Shown here piece by piece: positions 47,660-57,594 of a stretch of 62,000 nucleotides of DNA (positions within the stretch are counted from its first letter, which is position 1; every line of letters starts with the position of its first letter). This DNA is from Mesostigma viride (lineage: Eukaryota > Streptophyta > Mesostigmatophyceae > Mesostigmatales > Mesostigmataceae). Made by a program: the position numbers and the translations under genes. The DNA lies in NCBI GenBank assembly GCA_009746045.1, contig RPFO01000050.1:1054381-1116380 (forward strand), read 5' to 3'. The notes below the pieces were generated by a model that ran no database searches, was not told the origin of the DNA, and saw only the letters and a program-made list of their open reading frames with translations.

Positions 47660-49174
47660 CTAGGCGGAGGCGCGCGGCAGGTCACACTGTCGGCAGGCGA
47701 GCGCGGACATACCATACCCGGGGACGGGCGTGTCGCGCGTCTCCGGCGTCGCATGCACCACAGAAGGGGCCCTGTCCCGATCGCCCTGGGACAACTCCCG
47801 GAGGGAATCAGCAGCGCGGGTGGCGCGAGGATCCGGACCGGTAGCCCGAACCACAGCAGCCAAAGACCGCGAGGCCGAAGGAGCAGGGGCCGAAGCAGGG
47901 GTAGGAACCGGCACCGACGCAGACGGCACCGGTACGGCAGGAGGTCGCGCCGGACCCGAAGCCGGAGGGGGCCGTGACGGACCCGCCACCGAAACTGGCG
48001 CGCCGGTCTCCGTTGACGGCGCACCCTCAGGCCACATATTGAAAACAGGGCCCGTAAGGGCAGGCAAACCGGCATAAGATTGGTTGCCATCCAAGCTCCA
48101 GTCGGGCACCGGAATCCTCTGCGGGGGACCACCCTCCCAAAGCCTGGGAAGATCGCCCGTGTCGCTAAAGAAACCTCGCAATGGCTGCGATGGCGCGGCG
48201 GGCGGCCCAGAGGCGGCGACGGCGGGCGCAGCCGCTGGGGCGGAAGACTCGCGTCGAGGCGCAGAAACGTCGGTCGCAGGCGCAGAGGCAACCAGAGGCG
48301 TCGGAGCCGCAGCAACAGAGGAAACCGCAGCTACCGAAGGCTCGCACAGCGCAGGCAAAACCGTAGGTGCCGAAACAACCGAAGGGGTAGGGGGCGCAGA
48401 TACAACAGACACCCCACCTGGCGTGGCTGGAACCTGCGCTTGGGCCGCCATGAAGGCCCCGAACGCCGCGGTCAGGGACTGAATCTGGGCCTGCATCGCC
48501 GAAACAGTCGCCGAGAGATGATCAGGCTCGCGCTCCAAACCCAAAGGGGTAGGCTCCACTGACGCACGTCGGGTCGACCGTGGTGACGACGGGACAGGGG
48601 AGGGAGCCGACGCTGAGGAGGAGGACGCTGCACTTGAGGCTGAATACTCTGGAGTGTACTGTGCCTCGACTGGTGCGTCCGTAGGGGAAGGGTCACCAAC
48701 TGCTACTCCCGCTGACTGGTCTGCGATTTCCATGAACTCTACTGCCCGCAGGAGGTCGCAGGGGTTGTCATCTACTTCTGCCTCACCCTCACCCGGAAGC
48801 CAGGGGAACACATCCCGTAGGCAGGAGCGGCCCACAGGGGTAGACAGGTAGGAAAACACCCCGGGGCACTGAAGGACAGCGGCTATCTGCCCCAAGGCTG
48901 GACAGCGGGAGCAACATCCTAACAGACAATGCCCGGCATCGTCGAACCCATGTACAACTAGCTGGTGCGGATCATCAGGGGCCGGGCCGAACCACGCGAC
49001 CCCAAAGAGAGCAGCCCTGACTAAAGTCGCATGCTGAGCCTGGAGGGCAGGCTGAACGATGCCACCCGGATGACTGGAACGTGACACCCAGCGGCCCGGA
49101 AGGGCCTCGAAGTAAAGCTCTGGGTCCGGTGGTGGAGGGGAAGGCAGCGGGCTCTCCGCCGGATGGGTAGAGTC
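47660..49174 (-). CDS. Gag-like hypothetical protein
   Basis: About 504 residues from MADSTHPAESPLPSPPPPDP; the frame is open for 71 more codons upstream, but those overlap unrelated sequence, so the internal Met is preferred. N-terminal 150 residues look folded, with a Cys cluster (GHCLLGCCSRCPALG) and PWLPGEGEAEVDDNPCDLLR. A short coiled-coil-like helix follows (SATVSAMQAQIQSLTAAFGA), then long Ala/Pro/Ser-rich linkers. No zinc knuckle is visible. By position ahead of the accessory ORF and LTR it may be Gag of a non-autonomous element. Function otherwise unknown. Confidence 0.45.
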   Translation of the reverse strand, partial: DSTHPAESPLPSPPPPDPELYFEALPGRWVSRSSHPGGIVQPALQAQHATLVRAALFGVAWFGPAPDDPHQLVVHGFDDAGHCLLGCCSRCPALGQIAAVLQCPGVFSYLSTPVGRSCLRDVFPWLPGEGEAEVDDNPCDLLRAVEFMEIADQSAGVAVGDPSPTDAPVEAQYTPEYSASSAASSSSASAPSPVPSSPRSTRRASVEPTPLGLEREPDHLSATVSAMQAQIQSLTAAFGAFMAAQAQVPATPGGVSVVSAPPTPSVVSAPTVLPALCEPSVAAVSSVAAAPTPLVASAPATDVSAPRRESSAPAAAPAVAASGPPAAPSQPLRGFFSDTGDLPRLWEGGPPQRIPVPDWSLDGNQSYAGLPALTGPVFNMWPEGAPSTETGAPVSVAGPSRPPPASGPARPPAVPVPSASVPVPTPASAPAPSASRSLAAVVRATGPDPRATRAADSLRELSQGDRDRAPSVVHATPETRDTPVPGYGMSALACRQCDLPRASA

Positions 49175-49309
49175 AGCCATGATGGCTGCGGAGGGGAGGG
49201 GACAACCAACCATCCACCAACAGAAGGAATACAGTAAGGGAGGGGCAGGTTGCCAGCTATAGAGCTGGTGTAGGGTTTTGTAGTCCTGCAACAAGCGGCT
49301 ACAACCATC

Positions 49310-49390
49310 TAACTCACTTTCCGTGTACCATACCCTGCCAGCCGTTAAGAATGTACTCCAGCACAAGTACATTTTGAGTTTTTCCAAGTT
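49310..49390 (+). pseudogene. Chromodomain-tail remnant of a gypsy element
   Basis: Plus-strand reading LPAVKNVLQHKYILSFSKF resembles LPAIKNVLQHAKCTSYRSLS at the end of the gypsy pol at 57.6 kb, and the DNA is similar (GTGCTGGAGTACATTCTTAA on the reverse strand here, and on the plus strand there). A fragment of under 100 bp, with no adjacent integrase. Confidence 0.5.
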
Positions 49391-49980
49391 TCTTGTTTTT
49401 TGCTTGTTTCAAGTTCAGTTTTGCATAAAAAGTGTCCCCATAGCCCCTGGATCTCATCTGGAGGTAGTTGAACTAGTATATGCTACAATATACTAGGTTG
49501 TACTATTTTCTACTACATTTATACTATAATGTACTAAATTGAACTACATCTGAACTAAATGTAACTGTGATTGATGCCCCTGTAACGTCTCCCAATGCTC
49601 AATAACAGGTCTGGCCACCATTGGTGACCTCCTAGAGCCATTCACAGCTGCATTTCGTGGATCACCGCACAAAAATAAAATGTTTTACTTGGCCTTATCA
49701 ACATGGGAATGAGGGCTTTGGTGTGCAAACATGCATGTGTGCTAAAAATTGGACATTCTGACACTGCGCGAGAGTCTGGTAATACTTAAGCACTTCAGGT
49801 CATGATCGAAGTATAGAATGAACTGATGCAAGAAATCAAGCATTATGCAAGGAATGGAATGCTGCAATGAATTTTGGCAGTAATACTTGCAACTAGGGAA
49901 CACACGATAAAGTCACGAATCTGACATGCATTGTGCCGTCATGGCACATGCATGAACATGTACACGAACAGAGGATCACG
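49391..49980. other. A/T-rich spacer without gene
   Basis: Contains tactatactaa-type words (49490-49560). No ORF or element end supported. Confidence 0.5.
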
Positions 49981-50017
49981 CGGACGCCCACGTGCACGCG
50001 CATGGCAATCCCGATGC

Positions 50018-51118
50018 CCCCCCCCCCCCCCACACACACACAAGCCCCAACTCCAAACATTGCACCAATGACCCACCCACCCAAACCCAACCCCAGCCCC
50101 CCTGACCCCCCAACGCCCATGCACACGCCCATGCCCCCGCCCCGCCCCCGCCCCCGCCCCGCCCCCGCCCCGCCCCGCCCCGCCCCCGCCCCCGCCCCCG
50201 CCCCCGCCCCCGCCCCCGCCCCGCCCCCGCCCCCGCCCCCGCCCATGCCCATGCCCCTGCCCCCGCACCCGCCCATTCTCACCCACGCCCACGCCCACGC
50301 CCACGCCCACGCCCACGCCCACGCCCATGCCCACGCCCACGCCCACGCCCACGCCCACGCCCACGCCCACGCCCACGCCCACGCCCACGCCCACGCCCAC
50401 GCCCACGCCCACGCCCACGCCCACGCCCACGCCCACGCCCACGCCCACGCCCACGCCCACGCCCACGCCCACGCCCACGCCCACGCCCACGCCCACGCCC
50501 ACGCCCACGCCCACGCCCACGCCCACGCCCACGCCCACCCTAGCCTCACCCCTACTCCAAGCCACAATTATACCCAAAGCCACAGCCAGAAGTAGAGCGC
50601 AGCTGCAACAATAGCAGACGTAGCTGAGACACACACCTACCCACGCCAACGCCCACGCCCACGCTCACGCCCACGCCCACGCCCACGCCCACGCCCACGC
50701 CCACGCCCACGCCCACGCCCACGCCCACGCCCACGCCCACGCCCACGCCCACGCCCACGCCCACGCCCACGCCCACGCCCACGCCCACGCCCACGCCCAC
50801 GCCCACGCCCACGCCCACGCCCACGCCCACGCCCACGCCCACGCCCACGCCCACGCCCACGCTCACGCCCACGCCCACGCCCACTCCAACGCCCACTCCC
50901 ACGCCCACGCCCACGCGCACGCCTACGCCCACGCCCACGCCCACGCCCACGCCCACGCCCATGCCAACGCCCACGCCCACGCCCACGCCCACGCCCACGC
51001 CCACGCCCACGCCCACGCCCACACCCACGCCCACGCCCACGCCCACGCCCACGCCCACGCCCGCGCCCATGCGCACGCTCACGCCCACGCCCACGCCCAC
51101 GCCCGCGCCTGCGCCCAC
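50018..51118. repeat. (CGCCCA)n and (CCCCGC)n minisatellite with duplicated core
   Basis: CCCCGCCCCCGC tracts at 50130-50260, then (CGCCCA)n at 50281-50537 and 50641-51115. The two arrays are separated by a unique 100-bp core (from CCCTAGCCTCACCCCTACTC at 50538), which recurs after the second array at 51118 with about 85-90% identity by eye. So array plus core is duplicated with a step of about 580 bp. Poly-Pro-Thr and poly-Gly-Val frames are artefacts. Confidence 0.9.
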
Positions 51119-51385
51119 CCTAGCCTCACCCCTACTCCAAGCCACAAATGCACCGTAAGCCACAGCCAGAAGTACAGCACAGCAGCGACAATTGCAGACT
51201 TAGCCCAGACACACACCTACCCACGTCAATGCCCCTGCCCAGAGACTCGCGGCCTCATCCCACCCCCCTGCACAAACAGTTCCCAAACAAAAGAAAAGGC
51301 AAACAAAAGGAACAAGAGTAGCAAGCTGCATTGCGAGCACATATGCCAGTTCTGGTGCACATGCCAGGCCGAAAGCAACTCATGA

Positions 51386-51593
51386 TTGCCCCTGCCCCTG
51401 CCCCTGCCCCTACCCCTGCCCCTGCCCCTGCCCCTGCCCCTGCCCCTGCCCCTGCCCCTGCCCCTGCCCCTGCCCCTGCCCCTGCCCCTGCCCCTGCCCC
51501 TGCCCCTGCCCCTGCCCCTGCCCCTGCCCCTGCCCCTGCCCCTGCCCCTGCCCCTGCCCCTGCCCCTGCCCCTGCCCCTGCTCCTGCCCCTGC
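51386..51593. repeat. (CCCCTG)n minisatellite
   Basis: About 34 perfect 6-bp units with one CCCCTA and one CTCCTG variant. It follows the duplicated core of the neighbouring (CGCCCA)n array. Confidence 0.95.
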
Positions 51594-52623
51594 CATCACC
51601 ATTCTAACCACCACACATTACGAAAAGCAAGAAGAAATTATAATAATAAGAAGAAGAAATTATAAGAAGAAGAAATAATAATAATAAACAAGCACAAAGT
51701 TGACTGCACATGCGACTGTACCAGTAGGCACGTAGCAAATTTTAGCTGCAGCTTCAATTTCAACTTCATTGCAATTGCAAGTGTGACTGCATGTCTAATT
51801 GCACTACCAATGCCTAATGCCCACTCCATGTGCCCAGTGCGAATGCAATTCAAAAGCAACATGCAATCGAAATTACAGCTGAAGCCGGCTATTAACAAAG
51901 ATATTTAAAGCAGTTGTTAACTACAGAGACCCAATGAAAATGCAAATGCAATGAAAAAGCAACAGAAGTTGAAGCCACTGCCACTCTACCTGCCGACAGT
52001 AACACCACCGCCAGCATCCACGCATATCCCAACGACAAGGAAATAGAATTGCCCAAAGCCAGACATACATTGGGACGCATAAGCAAACGGCAACGCAAGC
52101 GCACATGCAAATGTATACGCAAAGGCAAAGGCAAAGGCAAACGCAAACGCAAACGCAAACGCAAACGCAAGCTTGTCATGTACCTACGCTTAACTGCAAA
52201 CGCAAACTGTGCACGAAGCAAAAAGATTGGATGGCCAAGATCATGGCAAATACGAGGGCCGAAAACAATCCAACTTCATCTAAATGTCCGAAATCCTCAC
52301 GACGTTTCGATGCGCGCTTGAATGTCGAAGGCCTGCGCCGATTATCGATCATAAGTCGAATGTGTAATTGTCGGCTTATGAGAACTGCTTTGCGACAGTA
52401 TCACGTCAGGCCGTTCCTGTGCAGCCATTTTCCCTGTGCAGCGGGTGGACAACGTTCACTTTCCGCATTATTCATGGCTATCGAAGTTAATTCTTACCGA
52501 CCCCGGCTGCCATGGCCACTGACCACGCATATCAAGTTCAGGTATTCCCGACCTGTAGCGCAGCAGATTTCTGTTGGAAGGCATCCTAAGCATCGTGATA
52601 AAAGAAATCCGAACAATAGACAT
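51594..52623. other. Spacer with (GCAAAC)n tract, no gene supported
   Basis: Holds a (GCAAAG/GCAAAC)n run at 52120-52172 and A-rich words. Open frames here are short and show no domain. Confidence 0.5.
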
Positions 52624-52795
52624 TCATGCTGCATCTAAGGACATTATGGCATTTGTATATACTGCAAGTACATGTATCGACATTGCCGTGATTGCTAACC
52701 CCGACTCACCATGAACAGGAACTTTCCCTCTGCCTCCATGAAATGTACTTCGTGAAATGTACTGTAATACATATGATGTACTACGATGATAATCA

Positions 52796-53410
52796 TCCCA
52801 GCAAAGCCATAGTACACCTTCCGTTTCGACCGCCATGTCGGCCACTAGTCCGGATAGCTCAATGTGCACCTGACCTTGACACTAATCGCACAAACAGCCA
52901 CAATTTTGCAAGCAAGAAGACATGGCTACCTCGGCATTTCATGAAATGTACTTCGTGAAATGCATTTCGTGAAATGTACTAAGGAACGTGATTGGCCGGC
53001 GTTCGCTCGCCAAATCTCGCAAAATGTACTAAGGCACGTGATTGGTCCCGCAAAATGTACTAAGGAACGTGATTGGCCGGCGAAGATTCTGTTTGCTGCA
53101 ATTAAAATTCCCTACAGAATCTTCGCCGGCCAATCACGTTCCTTAGTACATTTTGCGGGACCAATCACGTGCCTTGGTACATTTTGCGAGATTTGGCGAG
53201 CGAACGCCGGCCAATCACGTTCCTTAGTACATTTCACGAAATGCATTTCACGAAGTACATTTCATGAAATGCCGAGGTAGCCATGTCTTCTTGCTTGCAA
53301 AATTGTGGCTGTTTGTGCGATTAGTGTCAAGGTCAGGTGCACATTGAGCTATCCGGACTAGTGGCCGACATGGCGGTCGAAACGGAAGGTGTGCTATGGC
53401 TTTGCTGGGA
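52796..53410. repeat. 615-bp near-perfect palindrome
   Basis: Two arms of about 295 bp meet at a loop of about 20 nt near 53103. Arms share a mutated-once-or-twice copy of everything from TCCCAGCAAAGCC to GAAGATTCTGT. Each arm contains tandem words GAAATGTACTTCGTGAAATG and several CACGTGATTGG sites (a CACGTG-like core joined to a CCAAT box). Each arm also carries the same ORF start, MHIELSGLVADMAVETEGVL, pointing outward (minus from 52869, plus from 53337). Confidence 0.9.
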
Positions 53411-53843
53411 CATAATCGTGGCTATCTGCTTCCTGGCTTTCGCTATCATGGTGATGGGACACCATGGGAAGCGCAAGTTCGCAGCCATAGTGCTAAGCGG
53501 CAGCACCCATGCCGGCAGCCTAGTGACCGACGAGACGTTCGACTGTAAGTGCGGCCACGAGTGCATGAAGCCCATTAGAATATCACATCTCCAGGCATTG
53601 CGAAGCGCCTGGTTTTCGCCCGGGCGGAAGCAAGAGGACAGGAAGGCGGCGATAAAGCAGCAGCTGCACCAGGGGGGGTACGACGCCATAACCACGATGT
53701 CGTCATCTACTCGTCACAAGTTCGTTCATTGCGCTGGTTGTCGGTTCGTTCTCGACGGGGGAGTCAAGGATATGAACATAGGGTTTGTGACCCCTTTTCA
53801 CTTTCGCGTTTCACTTTCGAGGCGGCCTTCAGGCACTGCCTGA
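53337..53843 (+). CDS. Cys-motif protein starting in the palindrome arm
   Basis: 168 codons. Residues about 20-42 are hydrophobic (VLWLCWDIIVAICFLAFAIM), a possible membrane segment. Then comes FDCKCGHECMKPIRISHLQA with CxCxxxC spacing, and a helical basic stretch RKQEDRKAAIKQQLHQGGYD. The layout (Cys motif, then R-x2-F and Q-x2-DR helix) recalls N-termini of some transposase-like proteins, but no catalytic domain follows. An open stretch at 53880-53992 (ITFDDVLAGLGIAFEHYFEQ) may be a further exon. Function not known. Confidence 0.4.
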   Translation: MHIELSGLVADMAVETEGVLWLCWDIIVAICFLAFAIMVMGHHGKRKFAAIVLSGSTHAGSLVTDETFDCKCGHECMKPIRISHLQALRSAWFSPGRKQEDRKAAIKQQLHQGGYDAITTMSSSTRHKFVHCAGCRFVLDGGVKDMNIGFVTPFHFRVSLSRRPSGTA

Positions 53844-54271
53844 AAATTAGCAACCACGTTTGGAACTCTTCGGACCACCTGTGAAACTAATCACATTTGA
53901 TGATGTGCTGGCGGGCCTGGGCATCGCATTTGAGCATTACTTCGAGCAGGGCTCAACAAGCTCGATTCGCCAACTCAACCCGAAGAAGCCCTAAGCTGCG
54001 GTAAGACATATATTTGTGTGGATGGCTCTTGATATCATGCTGAATTTCTAGTCTTCTCTAGATGGACAGTTCATGTGCAGCCATACAGGTCATCCATGTG
54101 TGTTTTAACCATGTTGCATGTGCCACAGATATTATGAGCAGTATTTACTAAGTGTGCTGGAGTCGTTGTTGCATGCTTGTTGTATTTCACAGTTCACGCC
54201 TGCATGAATGCATCGTTGATACTAATGATTATTCATATTGCATGACTGTTCTATTGGGGACGCCGCGCTTG

Positions 54272-55341
54272 ATGTCACAACGTGGCCGAAAGGGTGCATC
54301 CACCGCTGACGGCCGGTGGGTGAAATCGATGGACGCATTTCCGAAGAAGCCAGCCGCGGGCCACACCCATGGCGCGGGCGGGGGCGCGGGCGGGGGCGGG
54401 CGGGGAGAAGGCGCGGGTGCGGGCGCGGGCGCCACCCAAGACGCGGGCGCGGGCGCGGGCCCGGGCGGGGGCGGGGCGGGGGCGCAGGCGCCGGCGCGGG
54501 TGCGGGCGCGGGCGCCACCCAAGGCGCGCGCGCGGGCGCGGGCGGGGGTGGGGGCGGGGGAGAAGGCGCGGGTGCGGGCGCGGGCGCCACCCAAGACGCG
54601 GGCGCGGGCGCGGGCCCGGGCGGGGGCGGGGGCGGGGGCGCAGGCGCCGGCGCGGGTGCGGGCGCGGGCGCCACCCAAGGCGCGCGCGCGGGCGCGGGCG
54701 GGGGTGGGGGCGCAGGCGCCGGCGCGGGTGCGGGCGCGGGCGCCACCGCCGACTTGGATGATGAGCCAGCAACCGAAGCCGAGAGGGAGAGGCACCGCTC
54801 TTCGAAGGTGTTCGATCTCGAAGTGTTTTGGGGCCCGGATATGACCGTGTATGTCCGCTGGCGCCTAGCCGCATCGGAGACGTTGGTAAATGCACCGGTG
54901 AACAAGTGGCAGCCCACAGGGCCTAATGGCGAGGCTTGTGACGGGGTCACGCCCATTGGGTACACCCCGCAGGGAGATCCTGTCTATGGGTGCCTCCTCA
55001 TAGAGCGTGGCAAGGCCCCCAAAGGAAGTCCTGGTCTAGTGCCGCTTTTTGAATGGGACGAGGGCGGTGCCAGGAGATGTACCTGCGCTAGCCTTCACAG
55101 CCTTTTTCCTGACATCGTCGCCGCTGAGAAGCAGCAGTTGCTGGACGGATGGATTGAGCAGGTGCCAAAGTCCGTGGAGGATGTGCGTGCCAACAACGAG
55201 AATCTGTTCGACATCATGGAGCAAAAGCTCAAAGAGAAGCGTGAACTGCAAGCGAACAAGGCGGTACCCTTACCGCTGCGATCTGCAGGCGACCAGTCGG
55301 TTGCGCGGGCAACACGAGCACTGAGGCTGCCCATAAAATAA
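54272..55341 (+). CDS. Gly/Ala-repeat protein with unknown C-terminal domain, frameshifted
   Basis: Starts MSQRGRKGASTADGRWVKSM at 54272. A GC-rich minisatellite (54362-54750; units of about 157 bp, with GCCACCCAAGACGCG repeating at 54431 and 54587) encodes a GAGAGATQ-type linker. The frame must change near 54480 to reach the ordered C-terminus from about 54755: SSKVFDLEVFWGPDMTVYVR, GVTPIGYTPQGDPVYGCLLI, CTCASLHSLFPDIVAAEKQQ and a final helix NENLFDIMEQKLKEKRELQA. No family recognised. It may form one unit with the next ORF, 100 bp downstream on the same strand. Confidence 0.45.
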
Positions 55342-55443
55342 GTAATCTCACACGTCGCTTGCCCTGCCCGCGAGATTCAAGCGCAGATCAACCGCGCATG
55401 TGCGCCCGCTGCGCGAGGGAGCACATCAACGGCAACGCCCGCT

Positions 55444-56184
55444 TTGCGCACACTGATTTCCGGCAGGCACACCTTCAAGGTGAATGGAAGCCTCATACGA
55501 CGCAGCGACCTACTCGTTGTTAAGCGGCCAGCCGTCACCTGCGGGCAGGGAATGCCGTGGGCACCACACATGCTGGTGAAGGTCCTTGATCTGGAAGGCG
55601 ATCGCACGGAGCGTGACAGCATTGTCGCCTCTCCTTACTACGCACCGTCGTGGACGGGCCAGTTTTCTAGAGTGACATTAGGTGGCGGCAGCGCAGGGAT
55701 GACGGTCCCCATTTCTGATGTACACCTGCAGCACTGGACAGTGGGCGGTACGGCAGAGGTGCACCAGCCTGAGCTGATCAGTACCGGCAAACTGTCAGCT
55801 GCCACGGTGGCGGCGTTGAAAGAGCACCCGCAGATTGACTTTGAGCATTACAAGACTGCCACCGCCGCCAGGGCAGCAGCAAAGGATGACTGCAATGCCT
55901 ACTTTGCCGAGCATGGAGCACGTGCGCTTATCGGGATGCGCCTGTGTGCCCTGTTTCCGGGGATAGCGAGGAAGAGGGAGCGCTTCCATGGCTGGGTCAC
56001 TAAGGTTCAGGAAAGGGGAGGTCACCTGCTCATCAAGGCGATGTGGGCTGATGGGCAGTATGAGGACTATCATGCCCTGGCGGAGGTGACGCAGTTCGTG
56101 TGCGGCTGCCCACACCCAGTCGAGGCATTTGGCCGCGCTCGCTTCTTTCCACAGGAGCTAGGCTGGCACCGTGAACGCAGGTGA
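55444..56184 (+). CDS. Protein with Tudor-like C-terminal module
   Basis: 246 codons. The N-terminal part (residues 1-140: HTFKVNGSLIRRSDLLVVKR, PHMLVKVLDLEGDRTERDSI) looks like a beta-rich domain resembling a BAH-type start, uncertain. Residues about 175-220 read ALIGMRLCALFPGIARKRER, HGWVTKVQERG, then IKAMWADGQYEDYHALAEV. The G-x-R, F, G-x-V, DG-x-x-E-x-Y spacing is that of Tudor/Agenet modules, which bind methylated histones or proteins. An overlapping frame 56171-56413 adds a Glu/Gly-rich acidic tail and could be its true C-terminus after a frameshift or splice. Confidence 0.45.
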   Translation: MRTLISGRHTFKVNGSLIRRSDLLVVKRPAVTCGQGMPWAPHMLVKVLDLEGDRTERDSIVASPYYAPSWTGQFSRVTLGGGSAGMTVPISDVHLQHWTVGGTAEVHQPELISTGKLSAATVAALKEHPQIDFEHYKTATAARAAAKDDCNAYFAEHGARALIGMRLCALFPGIARKRERFHGWVTKVQERGGHLLIKAMWADGQYEDYHALAEVTQFVCGCPHPVEAFGRARFFPQELGWHRERR

Positions 56185-56413
56185 TGGCACCCACATAGAC
56201 GATGCCGTCCCTGCTGTGCACAGTGACAGTGAAGGCGGGGAGGAGGAGGAAGAGGGAGAGAAAGAGGGGGAGAAAGAGGGGGAGGAGGAGGGGGAGGAGG
56301 AGGGAGAGGGGGAGGGAGAGGGGGAGGGAGAATGGGAGGGGGAGGGGAGGAGGAAGAGGGAGAGGGAGAGGGAGAGGAGGATGCGGAATGGGAGCCGGGG
56401 ATATGACTGGTAG
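56171..56413 (+). other. Glu/Gly-rich acidic ORF from (GGGGAGGA)n repeat
   Basis: 80 codons, MNAGDGTHIDDAVPAVHSDS followed by a purine-rich repeat coding Glu and Gly, ending RRMRNGSRGYDW. It overlaps the end of the Tudor-like ORF in another frame; either its acidic tail or chance. Confidence 0.3.
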
Positions 56414-56839
56414 ATGAGACGGTGCCATCTACCGGCGCATGGAATGAAGTGGTAGACAAGTTTACTCATGGTTGTCGGCAAGTAGAGCATGCACGCCTGG
56501 CCTAGCTGAATTTAAATCAATGAGTTGAGTTTGGAGAGGCTGCATTTTGCTTGGATGAAGAATGTGTTAGCATGGCCAAACTTTTATGGCTTGTAGCCAA
56601 ATCCTCTTGGGGTATGTGCACAGTGTACTAGCGGTGTTGTGCAATTGCGAGGATTCCTGTCTTGTAGCGATGTGGCCTCTCACCCTGCAGCCTGGTAGAT
56701 GTGTTGGCATGCAGCCACCCATCATTGGTCATCCGATCTGGTGTGATTTGCATTTGCACACCTTGTATTAAGGCCATGATATGATGATGTCTTGTTATTT
56801 GTGTATATGCGAAAAGAGGCATAATATGCTTGTATATAG
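56414..56839. other. Spacer without recognisable gene
   Basis: No supported coding region, repeat or element end. Confidence 0.4.
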
Positions 56840-57560
56840 TGCTAGCAAATGTCACTACCTTTACCTATGCCTGACCTTACAAGTTGAGGATGGTCTAATG
56901 TAGTGGCAAACAGGTTATTTACAACAATTCACAGTTTTCTGACATAGTTTGAGGCAACTATACTTACCAAAATGCTTGAAAAAGGCAAAAATTGCACCAT
57001 TTATGCTAGCAAACGTCACTATTTTGAGATCAAACTGGGCCCAAACTTGGCCCATGGTCTAATCTAGTGGTGTTTAGGTTGCTTCCAACATTTCATAGCT
57101 TTCTGACATAGTTTGATATTGTTTAGTAGCTTACACTGAGCAAAATGCTTGAAAATGGCAAAAAATGCACCATTTATGCTAGCAAACGTCACTATTTTGA
57201 CGTCAGACTGAGCCCAAACTTGGCCCATGGTGTAATCTAGTGGTGTTTAGGTTGCTTCCAATATTTCATAGCTTTATGACGTAGTTTGATATTGTTTAGT
57301 AGCTTACACTGAGCAAAATGCTTGAAAATGGCAAAAAATGCAGTATTTATGATAGCAAACGTCACTATTTTGAGTTCAGATTGACCCCAAACTTTGTGCA
57401 TGGTCTATTCTAGTGGTAATTAGGTTGCTTGCAAATATCCATGATGGTTTGACGTGATTTAGTACTGTTTCCTATTTATTACTATTTAATTTAACAAAAA
57501 ATGACAAAAATGTACCTTCATTGCTAGCAAATGTCACCAAGATGACGTCCGATCGATACC
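56840..57560. repeat. 174-bp tandem satellite, about four to five units
   Basis: TGCTAGCAAACGTCACTATT recurs at about 57002, 57176 and 57350 (174-bp steps), with diverged members near 56842 and 57521. Units also share GCCCAAACTTGGCCCATGGT and CTGAGCAAAATGCTTGAAAA. The middle units are closest to each other. It lies just beyond the 3' end of the second gypsy pol. Confidence 0.85.
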
Positions 57561-57594
57561 AAACTTTGTACGAGGTCTATTTTGGTTGCAAACA

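Larger units (their letters stand above)
44912..49174 (-). mobile_element. Minus-strand LTR element lacking pol (gag-like + accessory ORF)
   Basis: Order on the minus strand is gag-like ORF 49174-47660, a short ORF 47561-47370, a fold-back element, repeats, accessory ORF 46193-45849, polypurine tract and 3' LTR. No protease, RT or integrase lies between, so it looks non-autonomous. No 5' LTR was identified, so the right border is the gag-like start only. Confidence 0.45.

Noticed and set aside
49893-51678. Large Pro/Thr, Gly/Val and Ala/Pro frames
   Set aside because: Six-base minisatellites stay open in all frames; no flanking gene structure.
54222-54965. Pro/Ala-rich frames of about 190-250 codons on the minus strand
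   Set aside because: Reverse of the Gly/Ala minisatellite; the plus strand has the ordered C-terminal domain.
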